In this document: positions 7,470 through 15,459 of the stretch, one piece after another
Layout: every line of letters starts with the position of its first letter
Numbering within the stretch: position 1 is the first letter of the stretch
Assembly: GCA_017530965.1 (NCBI GenBank)
Contig: JAFXLS010000053.1
Coordinates: 1 to 64,000, forward strand
Length of the DNA: 64,000 nt
Source: Fibrobacter sp.
GTDB taxonomy: Bacteria > Fibrobacterota > Fibrobacteria > Fibrobacterales > Fibrobacteraceae
Direction: 5' to 3'
The notes under the pieces: model-generated
Told to the model about the DNA's origin: nothing
Seen by the model: the letters and a program-made list of their open reading frames with translations, nothing else
The model's database searches: none
Translations under genes and position numbers: made by a program

Positions 7470-9731
7470 TTAACGGGCCGTGCGCACCTTTGCAACCATC
7501 CCGTTGCTACGGTTACGAATCAGGCAGACACCAACTGCCTTTTCTGCACCCTTAACAGAACCGCTCTTCCAAAGCTTGCTTGCTTCGTCCATGTTGTGGG
7601 CAACAAAGCTTGCAACCTTCTTGCCATCCAAGCTGAACACATCATACTTCGAAACCATTGTCGTATTCAGCTTAACCTTGCCAGAAACAGCCGTGGTAAC
7701 ATCCGGATAAGAATCGGCGGCATTCTCGCCCTTTTCGATATTGAAGTAGTCGATATCGAACCAGGAACCGACAACCGTGAGTCTCAAGACCTGTTCACCG
7801 GCATCCAGCTTGATTTTGGCCTTGACCTTGTTGAACTCATCGTAATTATCTTCGCCTGCAGATGCAGCCGGAACCGAGATTTCTTCGGTAATATCCTTGC
7901 CACCGACAGAGAACTTGAAGCTAGAAGTGCTACCTGCAGCTGCAACAGCCGCATAGAGCGTATAGTCACCGGCCTCGGCCACATTAATCGTATATTCGAG
8001 CCATTCACCTTCGGTATTGTAACCCACCACGACACCCGAAGCCTTCTCGTACAGGTCTACGCCCGTACCTTCGCGGTAGCTAGAGTTACCGTGGTTTTCG
8101 GAATCGGAATCGTTGAAGGAATCCACATCGCCACCGCGACCAGTGCCCGGCTCGTCAAAGTTTTCAGCCTGAATCAAGCCCGGCACAGCCCACGCCTTGC
8201 CACCAAAGGCGCTCTGCGGAGTCGGCGGAGTGGTACCGCTGCCTTCAAAGCCCCAGGCCTTGATTGCCATGGTAGAATCTTTAGAGCCCTTGAACACCAG
8301 GAACACCTCATCCACAACGCCCTTGAGGCCTTCCACGTCGCAAGAAGATTCGGCATAAGTGCTCTTGTTACCCGTGTTCTTCAAAGTACAAGTGCCAGCA
8401 AGCGTACCCGTCGCAGAACCCGTGCGGATTTCAATCTTGTTGTCATCGGCAGCGCTACCGGCCTGAACCGTAAAGCCCGTAGCGGCCGTACCGAAGTCCA
8501 CGCCCGACACGCGAATCCAAGATTCCTTAGTCGAAAGCGGAAGCAAAACATAATCGGTCACCTTGCCCAAAACGAAGTTGGAACGGCTACGGACACCCTT
8601 CTGCTTGGAGCTGGTAAGAGCCGGATACCAATCATACGGATCGAAATTCGCAATCTGCTTCGGACCTTCCTTGGTGAAGGTCAATTCCTTCATGGTGCCG
8701 TCACTATTGTAAGTGAATTCATCGACACTTACGCTACGGTGGTAAGCCGGATTCGGATTGGCCTTGCCATCTTCGGCAGGAATCTTTTCCAAGCCATCGT
8801 AACCGTTGGCGATGCGGCGGTCATGGTAAGCCACATACCAGTGTCCCTTGAATTCAGCAATACCGTGGTGGTTATTATTGTTCGCGTTGATGTTCTGCCC
8901 GTTGATGCTCGGGTTGCCCATGAAGATTCCCTTATAAGTGTAAGGGCCCATGGGTTTATCGGACATGCCGTAGGCAATACGCAAGTCGGCCGTACTGTAA
9001 GAGAGATAGTACTTGCCCTTGTACTTGTGGATGTAAGAAGCTTCCATCGCCTTCGGGCCACCGATCTTCAGGTGAGTCTTGGAACTCACATCGAAACCCT
9101 TCATATCGGAGTTGAACTTGTAGATATTGAAGATGTCGTTGTTATTGTCGGCAGCCGGACGGCTATCGCTGCTACCGCCACCAAAGGTGAAGTAGCCCGT
9201 GCCGTCGTCATCAAAGAAAATACCCGGGTCAAAGCACCAGCCGATGCCGTCGCAGTCCGCAAGGCCGCCACCCCAGTTGTTGATGAGTTTTTTGTTGCCC
9301 GAGACAGGGTTCGTCCACGGACCGGCAATACTGTCGGCAGAGATGAGGCCCACGCCGCCACCACCGCCATCGGGGAACACGATGTAGAGTTTTCCGTCCT
9401 TGGGGTTCACGGCGATGTCGGATGCCCAGATATCACCGATACCGTCCACCTTGCGCGCATCGTAAATGATGCCGAAGTCGGTCCAGTTCTTCATATCCTT
9501 AGTACGGAAGCCGTACAGGGCCTTGATGCTGTAGCCGTTGGCATTGTATGCCGCCGGGTCATCGGAGTCGGTAATCACGTAGAAATAGGTGTCGTCGGCA
9601 GCGGCACCCGGGTCTGCCAAGTAATGATAGCTAGAAATCGGGTTGTCTGCCAAGCCAAAAGCGGCAAGTCCCGCAACCATGCAAACAGTCTTTTTAAGAC
9701 CGAAAAGTTTCCAAACATTCCTATAATCCAT
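7470..9731 (-). CDS. GH43 arabinofuranosidase-type enzyme with two CBM6-like modules (copy A)
   Basis: Secreted GH43 enzyme, probably removing arabinose from arabinoxylan. N-terminal signal about 1-28. In the GH43 domain (about 30-345) the likely triad is Asp40 (LADPG), Asp168 (CFDPG) and Glu230 (MEASYIH). A first CBM6-like domain follows (about 365-505, VSGVDFGTAATGFTV and KIEIRTG). A canonical CBM6 covers about 525-665 (WLEYTINV, WFDIDYF), and the C-terminal module about 690-753, with GVCLIRN. It is closely similar along its whole length to the next gene upstream (9859-12114), a tandem duplicate. Whether it is an arabinofuranosidase or a xylosidase is inferred. Confidence 0.87.
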   Translation of the reverse strand: MDYRNVWKLFGLKKTVCMVAGLAAFGLADNPISSYHYLADPGAAADDTYFYVITDSDDPAAYNANGYSIKALYGFRTKDMKNWTDFGIIYDARKVDGIGDIWASDIAVNPKDGKLYIVFPDGGGGGVGLISADSIAGPWTNPVSGNKKLINNWGGGLADCDGIGWCFDPGIFFDDDGTGYFTFGGGSSDSRPAADNNNDIFNIYKFNSDMKGFDVSSKTHLKIGGPKAMEASYIHKYKGKYYLSYSTADLRIAYGMSDKPMGPYTYKGIFMGNPSINGQNINANNNNHHGIAEFKGHWYVAYHDRRIANGYDGLEKIPAEDGKANPNPAYHRSVSVDEFTYNSDGTMKELTFTKEGPKQIANFDPYDWYPALTSSKQKGVRSRSNFVLGKVTDYVLLPLSTKESWIRVSGVDFGTAATGFTVQAGSAADDNKIEIRTGSATGTLAGTCTLKNTGNKSTYAESSCDVEGLKGVVDEVFLVFKGSKDSTMAIKAWGFEGSGTTPPTPQSAFGGKAWAVPGLIQAENFDEPGTGRGGDVDSFNDSDSENHGNSSYREGTGVDLYEKASGVVVGYNTEGEWLEYTINVAEAGDYTLYAAVAAAGSTSSFKFSVGGKDITEEISVPAASAGEDNYDEFNKVKAKIKLDAGEQVLRLTVVGSWFDIDYFNIEKGENAADSYPDVTTAVSGKVKLNTTMVSKYDVFSLDGKKVASFVAHNMDEASKLWKSGSVKGAEKAVGVCLIRNRSNGMVAKVRTAR

Positions 9732-9797
9732 ATGGACTCCTCAGAAGGCAAAAACACACCAAACCTTCACAATCTTAAATTATCCTCAAAAAACGCC

Positions 9798-9825
9798 AAA
9801 AAGACGCCCCTAAGGGCGCTTTTTA
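9798..9825 (-). terminator. Rho-independent terminator after GH43 copy B
   Basis: GC-rich inverted repeat GCGCCC/GGGGCG with a TTA loop. T-rich sequence follows on the minus strand. It directly abuts the palindrome at 9826. Confidence 0.75.
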
Positions 9826-9840
9826 TTGACTATTTGTCCA
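9826..9840 (-). promoter_or_regulatory. Palindromic operator candidate, hemicellulase motif 3
   Basis: TTGACTATTTGTCCA on the plus strand, a near palindrome 95 bp upstream of the GH43 start at 9731. It shares the CTATTTRTCCATAGG extension with motif 2, in the opposite orientation, as expected for a dimer site. Confidence 0.5.
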
Positions 9841-9858
9841 TAGGTTTATCTATGAAAA

Positions 9859-12114
9859 TTAACGAAGGGCGCGAACTTTCGCAACGGCGCCGGTGCTACG
9901 GCTACGGATCAGGCAAACGCCTTCCGTCTTCAGAGCACCCTTGACCGAGCCGCTCTGCCAAATCTTGGAAGCTTCGGCCAAGCTATGGGCTACAAAACTT
10001 GCGATTTTTTGGCCATTCAGGCTAAATACGTCAAATTTCGTAACTGTCGGGACACCCAATTTCACGTCTGCGGAAACAACCCTCGTACCCATGGGTTCCG
10101 AATCCTCGGCATCCTTGCCTGCCACGAAGTTGATATAGTCGATGTCCATCCAGTCGCCAGTCACCGTAAAGCGGAGGATATGTTCACCGGCAGGCAACTT
10201 CACGTTGGCCTTCACCTTGTTGTAATCATCGTAATTATCTTCGCCGGAGCTTGCCTGGGGAACCGCAATTTCTTCGGTAATGTTGTCGCCATCAATGGAA
10301 AGCTGGAAACTAGATGTTGCGTTGGCGGAAGCAACGGCAGCATACAAAGTGTAATCCCCCGCTTCCTTCACGTTCACCGTATATTCCAACCATTCCCCGG
10401 CCTGGTTATAACCTACGATATAACCGGTTGCCTTCTTATAAATGTCAACGCCTGTGCCTTCGCGATAGTTGGTTTCGCCATGGTCTTCAGCATCGTTTTC
10501 GTTATAGGAATCCATTCCTGCGCCACGGCCCGTACCCGGAATATCGAAGTCTTCCATTTCGATTTTACCCGGAATGGCAAAGGCGACACCCTTGAACGGC
10601 TTCTGCGGTTCCGGCGGAGTGGTTCCGCTACCTTCGAAGCCCCAGGCCTTGATGACCATGGTAGAATCCTGAGAACCCTTGAACACGAGGAACAGCTGGT
10701 CCACGATTCCTTTGAGGCCTTCCACATCGCACTTGTTTTCTGCGTACTTACTCTTGTCGCCCGTATTCTTGAGAGCGCAAGTACCAGCGAGCGTACCCGT
10801 CGCAGAACCCGTGCGGATTTCAATCTTGTTGCCGTCCGCAGCGCTTGCGGCTTCAACCGTAAAGCCCGTCGCGGCCGTACCGAAGTCTACGCCACTTACA
10901 CGGAGCCAGGCTTCCTTGGAAGAAAGCGGGAGCAGCACGTGTTCGGCCTTCTTGCCCTGAACAAAGTTGGAACGGCTACGGATACCCTTCTGCTTGGAGC
11001 TGGTAAGAGCCGGATACCAATCGTACGGGTCGAAATTCTCGATCTGCTTCGGGCCTTCGTCCGTCACCTTCACCGTCTGAATCGTACCGTCGGCATTGTA
11101 GAACATTTCATCCACAGAGACGCTGCGATGGTAGCCTTCGTTCGGCTTCGGCTGACCGTCATCGGCCGGGATAATTTCGAGGCCATTGTGGCCCTTCGCG
11201 ATACGGCGGTCATGGTACACCACATAGGAATGTCCCTTGAATTCGGCAATACCGTGGTGGTTGTTGTTGCCGTTGATGCTCCTGCCGTTCATGCTCGGGT
11301 CGCCAAGAATCGTACCCTTCCAAGTGTAAGGTCCCATCACGTTGTTGGACATACCATAGTCAATCGTAGGAGCACCCTGCTGCCAGCCGGTACTGTAAGA
11401 GAAGTAGTAAGTACCCTTGTGCTTATGGATGTACGACGCTTCAAGCATCTTGCGGGTCGGCAAATTGTTCACCTTCACATGAGAACCGTTGCCCACCGGA
11501 GCATCCTTCGCATCGTTCAACTTGACAATATCAAAGTTGTCGGTATTCGGGCGACTCGTACTTTCGCCACCGCCCCATGTGACATAGGTCGTACCGTCGT
11601 CATCGATAAAGATGCCCGGGTCAAAGCACCAGGAAACGCCATCGCAGCCGATAATGCCACGGCCACCGACCAGCTTGTCCTTGCCCTGGCCCACGGCGTT
11701 TGTCCAAGGACCGTCAATTGCCGGAGCCTTGATGTAGCCAATGCCGCCGCCACCGCCATCGGGGAACACGATGTAGAACGTACCGTCATGCACCGCGATG
11801 CCAGACGCCCAGATGTCGTTAATGCCGTTCACCTTGCGTGCATCGTAGATAATGCCGTAGTCGGTCCAGTTCTGCATATCCTTGCTGCGGAATGCATAGA
11901 GGGCGTAAATCTTGTAACCATTGGAATTGGCAGGCGCCGGGTCGTCGGAGTCCGTGATGATGTAGAAGTATTCATCATCGGCAGCGGCACCGGGGTCAGC
12001 CAGATAGTGATAAGTAGAAATCGGATTATCCGCAAGACCAAAAGCAGCAAGTCCTGCGACCAGACAAGAGGCCTTTTTCAGGCCGGAAAATTTCCAAACA
12101 TTCCTAAACGCCAT
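9859..12114 (-). CDS. GH43 arabinofuranosidase-type enzyme with two CBM6-like modules (copy B)
   Basis: Paralogue of the gene at 7470 with the same domain order: signal (about 1-28), GH43 (about 30-345; Asp40 in LADPG, CFDPG, and Glu in LEASYIH), CBM6-like (about 365-505), CBM6 (about 525-665, WLEYTVNV and WMDIDYINF) and C-terminal module ending GVCLIRS. The start at 12114 (MAFRNVWKF) is chosen over 12156 because it aligns with copy A (MDYRNVWKL) and AAGGAGT lies just upstream. The copies differ mainly in loops of the catalytic domain (for example NNNNHH versus NNHH and an extra GWQQGAP in copy B), which may mean different side-chain specificity. Confidence 0.87.
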   Translation of the reverse strand: MAFRNVWKFSGLKKASCLVAGLAAFGLADNPISTYHYLADPGAAADDEYFYIITDSDDPAPANSNGYKIYALYAFRSKDMQNWTDYGIIYDARKVNGINDIWASGIAVHDGTFYIVFPDGGGGGIGYIKAPAIDGPWTNAVGQGKDKLVGGRGIIGCDGVSWCFDPGIFIDDDGTTYVTWGGGESTSRPNTDNFDIVKLNDAKDAPVGNGSHVKVNNLPTRKMLEASYIHKHKGTYYFSYSTGWQQGAPTIDYGMSNNVMGPYTWKGTILGDPSMNGRSINGNNNHHGIAEFKGHSYVVYHDRRIAKGHNGLEIIPADDGQPKPNEGYHRSVSVDEMFYNADGTIQTVKVTDEGPKQIENFDPYDWYPALTSSKQKGIRSRSNFVQGKKAEHVLLPLSSKEAWLRVSGVDFGTAATGFTVEAASAADGNKIEIRTGSATGTLAGTCALKNTGDKSKYAENKCDVEGLKGIVDQLFLVFKGSQDSTMVIKAWGFEGSGTTPPEPQKPFKGVAFAIPGKIEMEDFDIPGTGRGAGMDSYNENDAEDHGETNYREGTGVDIYKKATGYIVGYNQAGEWLEYTVNVKEAGDYTLYAAVASANATSSFQLSIDGDNITEEIAVPQASSGEDNYDDYNKVKANVKLPAGEHILRFTVTGDWMDIDYINFVAGKDAEDSEPMGTRVVSADVKLGVPTVTKFDVFSLNGQKIASFVAHSLAEASKIWQSGSVKGALKTEGVCLIRSRSTGAVAKVRALR

Positions 12115-12204
12115 AGGGACTCCTTGAAGGCAAAAACACCAAGCCTTCACAGACAAAATTACCCTCTAAAAAGCGTTTTTGGACATTTCAAAAAGCACTT
12201 TCCA

Positions 12205-12219
12205 TTGACACATTATCCA
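12205..12219 (-). promoter_or_regulatory. Palindromic operator candidate, hemicellulase motif 4
   Basis: TTGACACATTATCCA on the plus strand, 91 bp upstream of the GH43 copy B start. It fits the TTGAC-N5-RTCMA pattern of the cluster. Confidence 0.45.
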
Positions 12220-12237
12220 TGGCTCCAAAACAAAGAA

Positions 12238-12257
12238 TGGCGGGCCAACGCCCGCCA
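12238..12257 (-). terminator. Rho-independent terminator after the lipoprotein gene
   Basis: Perfect 8-bp stem TGGCGGGC (12238-12245) with GCCCGCCA (12250-12257) and a 4-nt loop. A T-rich stretch follows on the minus strand. Confidence 0.8.
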
Positions 12258-12301
12258 TAATGCTTGTCATTGCACCTGGTGCAACCATTTTTAGATGAAA
12301 A

Positions 12302-13627
12302 CTATTCCAAATCTTTAACACCGTAGATCGTGATATCGTCGAGCCACAGTTCGTAAGGAGCGCCTTCCGTCACGCCACCACCGAAGAAGTTCAGGTTCGT
12401 CACATGATCCTTCACGGCATCCCAACCGATATTGCCACCGATATTGTGTTCATCGGGTTCAATCAAGTCTTTCGGGGTCACCACGAAACGCTGCCAGGTC
12501 GTATCAAGTTCCAAATGCACCCAAGCCTTACCGTTTTCGTAGCCAGTGGTATCGAGAGCGATGGAATCGAGAAGCACATCGAACGAGACGCTGATCCACT
12601 GGGAAGAATCACTGAGGCCCGAGCGAGCCCAGAACACCACTGAATCAAGCTCACTCATATCAGTCATTTCGTTCAAGGCGCGTCCCATCAAGGCCCAGTT
12701 GGCATTGGAATCATTCTGGTACACGAAATGAGCAGACATGCCCTTACGGCCAGCCACGTTCCTTTCGGCATCCAGTTCCGCATCAGCATACCTAGACCTA
12801 GAAATATACCAGCCATAAGTGCTGTCTTCGAAATCTTCGAACAAGGTTACGGGGTAAACCGGAGTCGTATCTTCCGGAGTTGTATCCGGCTGGACAATCA
12901 CGATCTTCTTCTGACCGATTTTCACGTTCTCCGACGTCCTGTCAGATTCAACTCTCGTATTGCGGGCACCCACCGACATGAAATTGCTAATCGTCGATGT
13001 TTCGCCGTCCATATCGGTAACCTGATATGTGCGGTACACAAATCCCACCACGCTCAAGACACCTTCAGGAACACTGGGGAATTCAAATTTACCGGCAGAG
13101 TCAGTTTCAACAAAGTAATCGAGACCCTTGATAGCCACCGTCACGGACGACACGTTCTCAGGCATGTAAACCTGGCCCGAAATCGAACCCGTAGGAGCCA
13201 TCTTGATAGACACGGTGTCGCGAGTACTGTCACCAACAACCACAGGCTTAAATGCCTTAAAGGAATCATCGCGGGCTTCCACGGTATAGTTACCGGGTTT
13301 AAGCTTCGGAAGGTTCAACTGGCCCTGGTCGTCGGTTTCCAGGTTCAAGACGCCAACAGAAGAATCAGATTCGACAACCGGCGATCCCGGTCCGTCGTAA
13401 TCCTTACTATATGCCATATCGTTTGCACCCGCCAAAAATTCGGACGGACGCACATAAACCTTGGTACGGGCCGCGGGCAAGCCATCGTCCTTCTGCACTG
13501 CAAGTACAACAGCAACAGAGTTCTCCGTTTCAAGCGAAGTACCCGCGCCGTTCGTCTCGCCGCTAGTGCATGCCGCAATGAGCGAACCCATCGCTGCCAA
13601 ACCTATATGCCACACCCATTTCTTCAT
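12302..13627 (-). CDS. Lipoprotein with carboxypeptidase-regulatory-like and carbohydrate-binding-like domains
   Basis: Predicted lipoprotein: signal peptide with lipobox LIAAC (lipid Cys about residue 20). After a low-complexity Thr/Glu stretch come one or two beta-sandwich repeats of the carboxypeptidase regulatory type (about 45-215, with GSISGQVYMPENV and DSAGKFEFPSVPEG). A Thr-rich linker (about 235-255) follows, then a C-terminal jelly-roll domain resembling CIA30/CBM11-type binding domains (about 260-441, FEDFEDSTYGWY and LWLDDITIYG). No catalytic motif is seen. The ATG overlaps the stop of the TIGR02147 gene by 4 bp (ATGA), so the two are co-translated. Likely role: surface sensing or binding linked to that regulator; this is inference. 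Confidence 0.7.
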   Translation of the reverse strand: MKKWVWHIGLAAMGSLIAACTSGETNGAGTSLETENSVAVVLAVQKDDGLPAARTKVYVRPSEFLAGANDMAYSKDYDGPGSPVVESDSSVGVLNLETDDQGQLNLPKLKPGNYTVEARDDSFKAFKPVVVGDSTRDTVSIKMAPTGSISGQVYMPENVSSVTVAIKGLDYFVETDSAGKFEFPSVPEGVLSVVGFVYRTYQVTDMDGETSTISNFMSVGARNTRVESDRTSENVKIGQKKIVIVQPDTTPEDTTPVYPVTLFEDFEDSTYGWYISRSRYADAELDAERNVAGRKGMSAHFVYQNDSNANWALMGRALNEMTDMSELDSVVFWARSGLSDSSQWISVSFDVLLDSIALDTTGYENGKAWVHLELDTTWQRFVVTPKDLIEPDEHNIGGNIGWDAVKDHVTNLNFFGGGVTEGAPYELWLDDITIYGVKDLE

Positions 13628-14487
13628 TTGGACTCCCTTTTGTCGCCCTCCACAGAATCAACGGTACGGACACCGCCCTTGCGCGCAATCGGATAAAAAG
13701 CCATCGAAAGCTGCATTACCCGGTCGGGGTTCTTGGCACTGTCCACCCTCTTTTGGACAAGCCGCCTAAATTCTCTAAGCATATCACCCAAATCATCAAA
13801 GCAAGACTGGTCCACGGACAATGTAAGAGTAGAAATATTTCTTTCGTCAACAGGAATATTGTCAAGCGCATCGCTAGCCAAAGAGAGCACTTCTTTTTGA
13901 AAATGACGCACTGCAAGTTTCTTTTCAGGGCCGCCCGCCGTCAAATGGGCGTCCGTCACGGCAAGTTTACCCGAAGCCATCTTCTTTACCAAGCCAACTT
14001 CCAGCAAGGTATCGATTGCTTCTTGAGCCTGGGCCTCGGTAATCGGGGGGCACAGGTCCCGGGAAATCTGCTTCACATTTACAACGCCACCGTTCAGTTC
14101 CAGGTAAGCACGCACGGCCGGGATCCACCAATTTTGGAGCAACTTGAGCTCGGCGGCCTGCAGACTGTGGCGATCCACGTCACGAAGATCAAGGGCCTTG
14201 GCCATCAATTCTTCGCGTTTGCCCTTGTCCTTGGTTACTGCAGCGGAGAAGAGCAGGTCAAAGTATTCGGCCTCGCGACCGGACAGATTCAGGATTTCTT
14301 TCGCGGCAGGGAGCGCATGAGCCGGAAGGTGCTGCTTTTTCTGCAGCACGCGATAAAGGTAGCTGGAATCCAACCCCAGCTTATCCCCCATCATACGGTA
14401 CGAATAGAAAGGCATCTCAGCCTTTCTGCGATCGTAGTACTCCTTCAGGAAGTCGCGATAATCCGATATGTCAGAAAACGTAACCAT
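13624..14487 (-). CDS. TIGR02147-family (DUF4423-like) transcriptional regulator
   Basis: Cytoplasmic protein of the TIGR02147 family, expanded in Fibrobacter and known from few other lineages. N-terminal helical DNA-binding region about 1-70 (YRDFLKEYYDRRKAEMPFYSYRMMGDKLGLDSSYLYRVLQ-type XRE-like start). The middle and C-terminal part (about 90-287) is all-helical with a winged-helix-like stretch (QISRDLCPPITEAQAQEAIDTLLEVGLVKK about 138-168). Its own promoter region contains inverted TTTTACCC/GGGTAAAA arms. It overlaps the lipoprotein gene by ATGA. Its target genes are unknown; its place directly before the xylanase cluster makes that a candidate regulon. Family assignment is fairly sure, function is not. 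Confidence 0.8.
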   Translation of the reverse strand: MVTFSDISDYRDFLKEYYDRRKAEMPFYSYRMMGDKLGLDSSYLYRVLQKKQHLPAHALPAAKEILNLSGREAEYFDLLFSAAVTKDKGKREELMAKALDLRDVDRHSLQAAELKLLQNWWIPAVRAYLELNGGVVNVKQISRDLCPPITEAQAQEAIDTLLEVGLVKKMASGKLAVTDAHLTAGGPEKKLAVRHFQKEVLSLASDALDNIPVDERNISTLTLSVDQSCFDDLGDMLREFRRLVQKRVDSAKNPDRVMQLSMAFYPIARKGGVRTVDSVEGDKRESK

Positions 14488-14491
14488 AATT

Positions 14492-14558
14492 TTTTACCCG
14501 TATATTTACAATAATAAAATAGACTTTGCAGGTAAAGAAACATATACCGAGGGTAAAA
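14492..14558 (-). promoter_or_regulatory. Inverted repeat flanking the TIGR02147 promoter
   Basis: TTTTACCC followed by GTATA at 14492-14504, and TATAC, CGA, GGGTAAAA at 14543-14558. The two arms are reverse complements apart from a 3-bp insert. They bracket the region where the minus-strand promoter must lie, as an autoregulatory operator would. Confidence 0.4.
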
Positions 14559-14585
14559 TTCGCATGGACGTTTTATCCAAGTGCA

Positions 14586-14603
14586 TTGTGACATTGGTCA
14601 CAA
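14586..14603. promoter_or_regulatory. CRP/FNR-type palindrome
   Basis: TTGTGAC-ATTG-GTCACAA, a perfect 18-bp palindrome that contains the TGTGA-N6-TCACA form of CRP-family sites. It lies between the divergent TIGR02147 and zur promoters, about 100 bp from the first and 140 bp from the second start codon. Confidence 0.45.
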
Positions 14604-14664
14604 AATGACCCAAATGGGGCAAATTCCCCCAAAAAAAGGAATCGAGGGTTCTTGCCAAGCGTAA

Positions 14665-14711
14665 ATTGCAAATCATTCGCAATTTTACTATATTTGCGAA
14701 TCGTTCGCAAA
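14665..14711 (+). promoter_or_regulatory. zur promoter with two Zur-like boxes
   Basis: Two related 19-bp palindromes: ATTGCAAATCATTCGCAAT (14665-14683) and TTTGCGAATCGTTCGCAAA (14693-14711), centres 28 bp apart. A -35 TTGCAA (14666-14671) lies in the first box. A -10 TATATT (14689-14694) follows after 17 bp and touches the second box. Bound repressor would block polymerase. Zinc as effector is inferred from the operon that follows. Confidence 0.7.
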
Positions 14712-14727
14712 TTCAACATTTTGAGAA

Positions 14728-15120
14728 ATGGAATATAAAACTCAAACTCGACAGATGATCATGGACTACATGGCTGAAAATCCCGACCGGATTTTCAAGG
14801 CCTCCGAACTAGCCCAAAGCCTGTCTGAAGTTTCATTGAGTACTATATATAGGAACCTTTCCAGGCTCGAAAAAGCCGGAATGATCCAGATTGTCGGTGC
14901 CGCCGAGAACAACGAGTTGCAGTACCGCTATACGGGTCCCGGCCGCTGCGAAGAAAAAATGCATCTCGTCTGCAAGGAATGCGGCAAGTTCTTTCACCTG
15001 GAAGGACCCGCCCTCAAGGTGCTGCAGCTTTCGGTACAGCGCAGCGGATTCGAACTGGACCAGCAACAGTCCGTGTTGCTCGGCCGCTGCTCCGGCTGTT
15101 CGCGGAGGCGTCATGGTTAA
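14728..15120 (+). CDS. zur: Fur-family regulator, probably Zur (zinc uptake repressor)
   Basis: 130-aa Fur-family repressor. Winged-helix domain about 1-80 (ELAQSLSEVSLSTIYRNLSRLEKAGMI is the typical recognition region), then a dimerisation domain with the structural zinc pairs CKEC (about 87-90) and CSGC (about 125-128) and the MHLVC histidine ligand region. It is the first gene of a unit with ZnuABC homologues, so zinc is the likely signal and autoregulation through the two upstream boxes is likely. Its stop overlaps the next start by 8 bp. Slightly shorter than usual at the C-terminus. Fur or Mur specificity cannot be excluded by sequence alone. Confidence 0.82.
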   Translation: MEYKTQTRQMIMDYMAENPDRIFKASELAQSLSEVSLSTIYRNLSRLEKAGMIQIVGAAENNELQYRYTGPGRCEEKMHLVCKECGKFFHLEGPALKVLQLSVQRSGFELDQQQSVLLGRCSGCSRRRHG

Positions 15121-15379
15121 AGCTCTCTTCGACAAGTTGCTGGTATTTTTAGCATCGCTCTACGTGGCCAAGCATCTGGAACACCATTGCCACGGCGAAC
15201 ATTGCCACGTGTGCCACCACATTCACCGCTGTCTGGAACTGATTTCAGTCTGCATGGAACTGGTAGTGGCGTCTTTCGAACTTGCTTTACGGTTTTTCTA
15301 TTTCAAATTAGTTTGCTTTAAGGCGGCGGTTTCGTCGTCGACAACTCTTGTTTCACAGAAAGTCCTGCTGCTGAATTGA
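15113..15379 (+). CDS. Small His/Cys-rich protein in zinc operon (DUF2946-like)
   Basis: 88-aa product starting MVKALFDKLLVF. After a short hydrophobic N-terminus comes a dense metal-ligand cluster at about 21-40 (HLEHHCHGEHCHVCHHIHRC), followed by hydrophobic stretches (about 41-75). The H-x-x-C-x-x-C pattern recalls small DUF2946-type proteins found with metal transport genes, though this match is by eye. The start overlaps zur by 8 bp, indicating coupled translation. A second protein of similar layout is at 18501. A periplasmic or membrane zinc-handling role is inferred, and the family is not certain. Confidence 0.6.
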   Translation: MVKALFDKLLVFLASLYVAKHLEHHCHGEHCHVCHHIHRCLELISVCMELVVASFELALRFFYFKLVCFKAAVSSSTTLVSQKVLLLN

Positions 15380-15459
15380 TGGTTGCCCTCGGCACGGCAA
15401 GTGCCACGGAGAATAAAGCATCAATTCAAATTTTGGCCCGATTGGGTAAAGGACTTATA

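Noticed and set aside
859-12294. Long open frames on the plus strand opposite the hemicellulase genes (up to 854 codons)
   Set aside because: They mirror GC-biased codons of the minus-strand genes, show no domain motifs or signal peptides, and lack ribosome sites.
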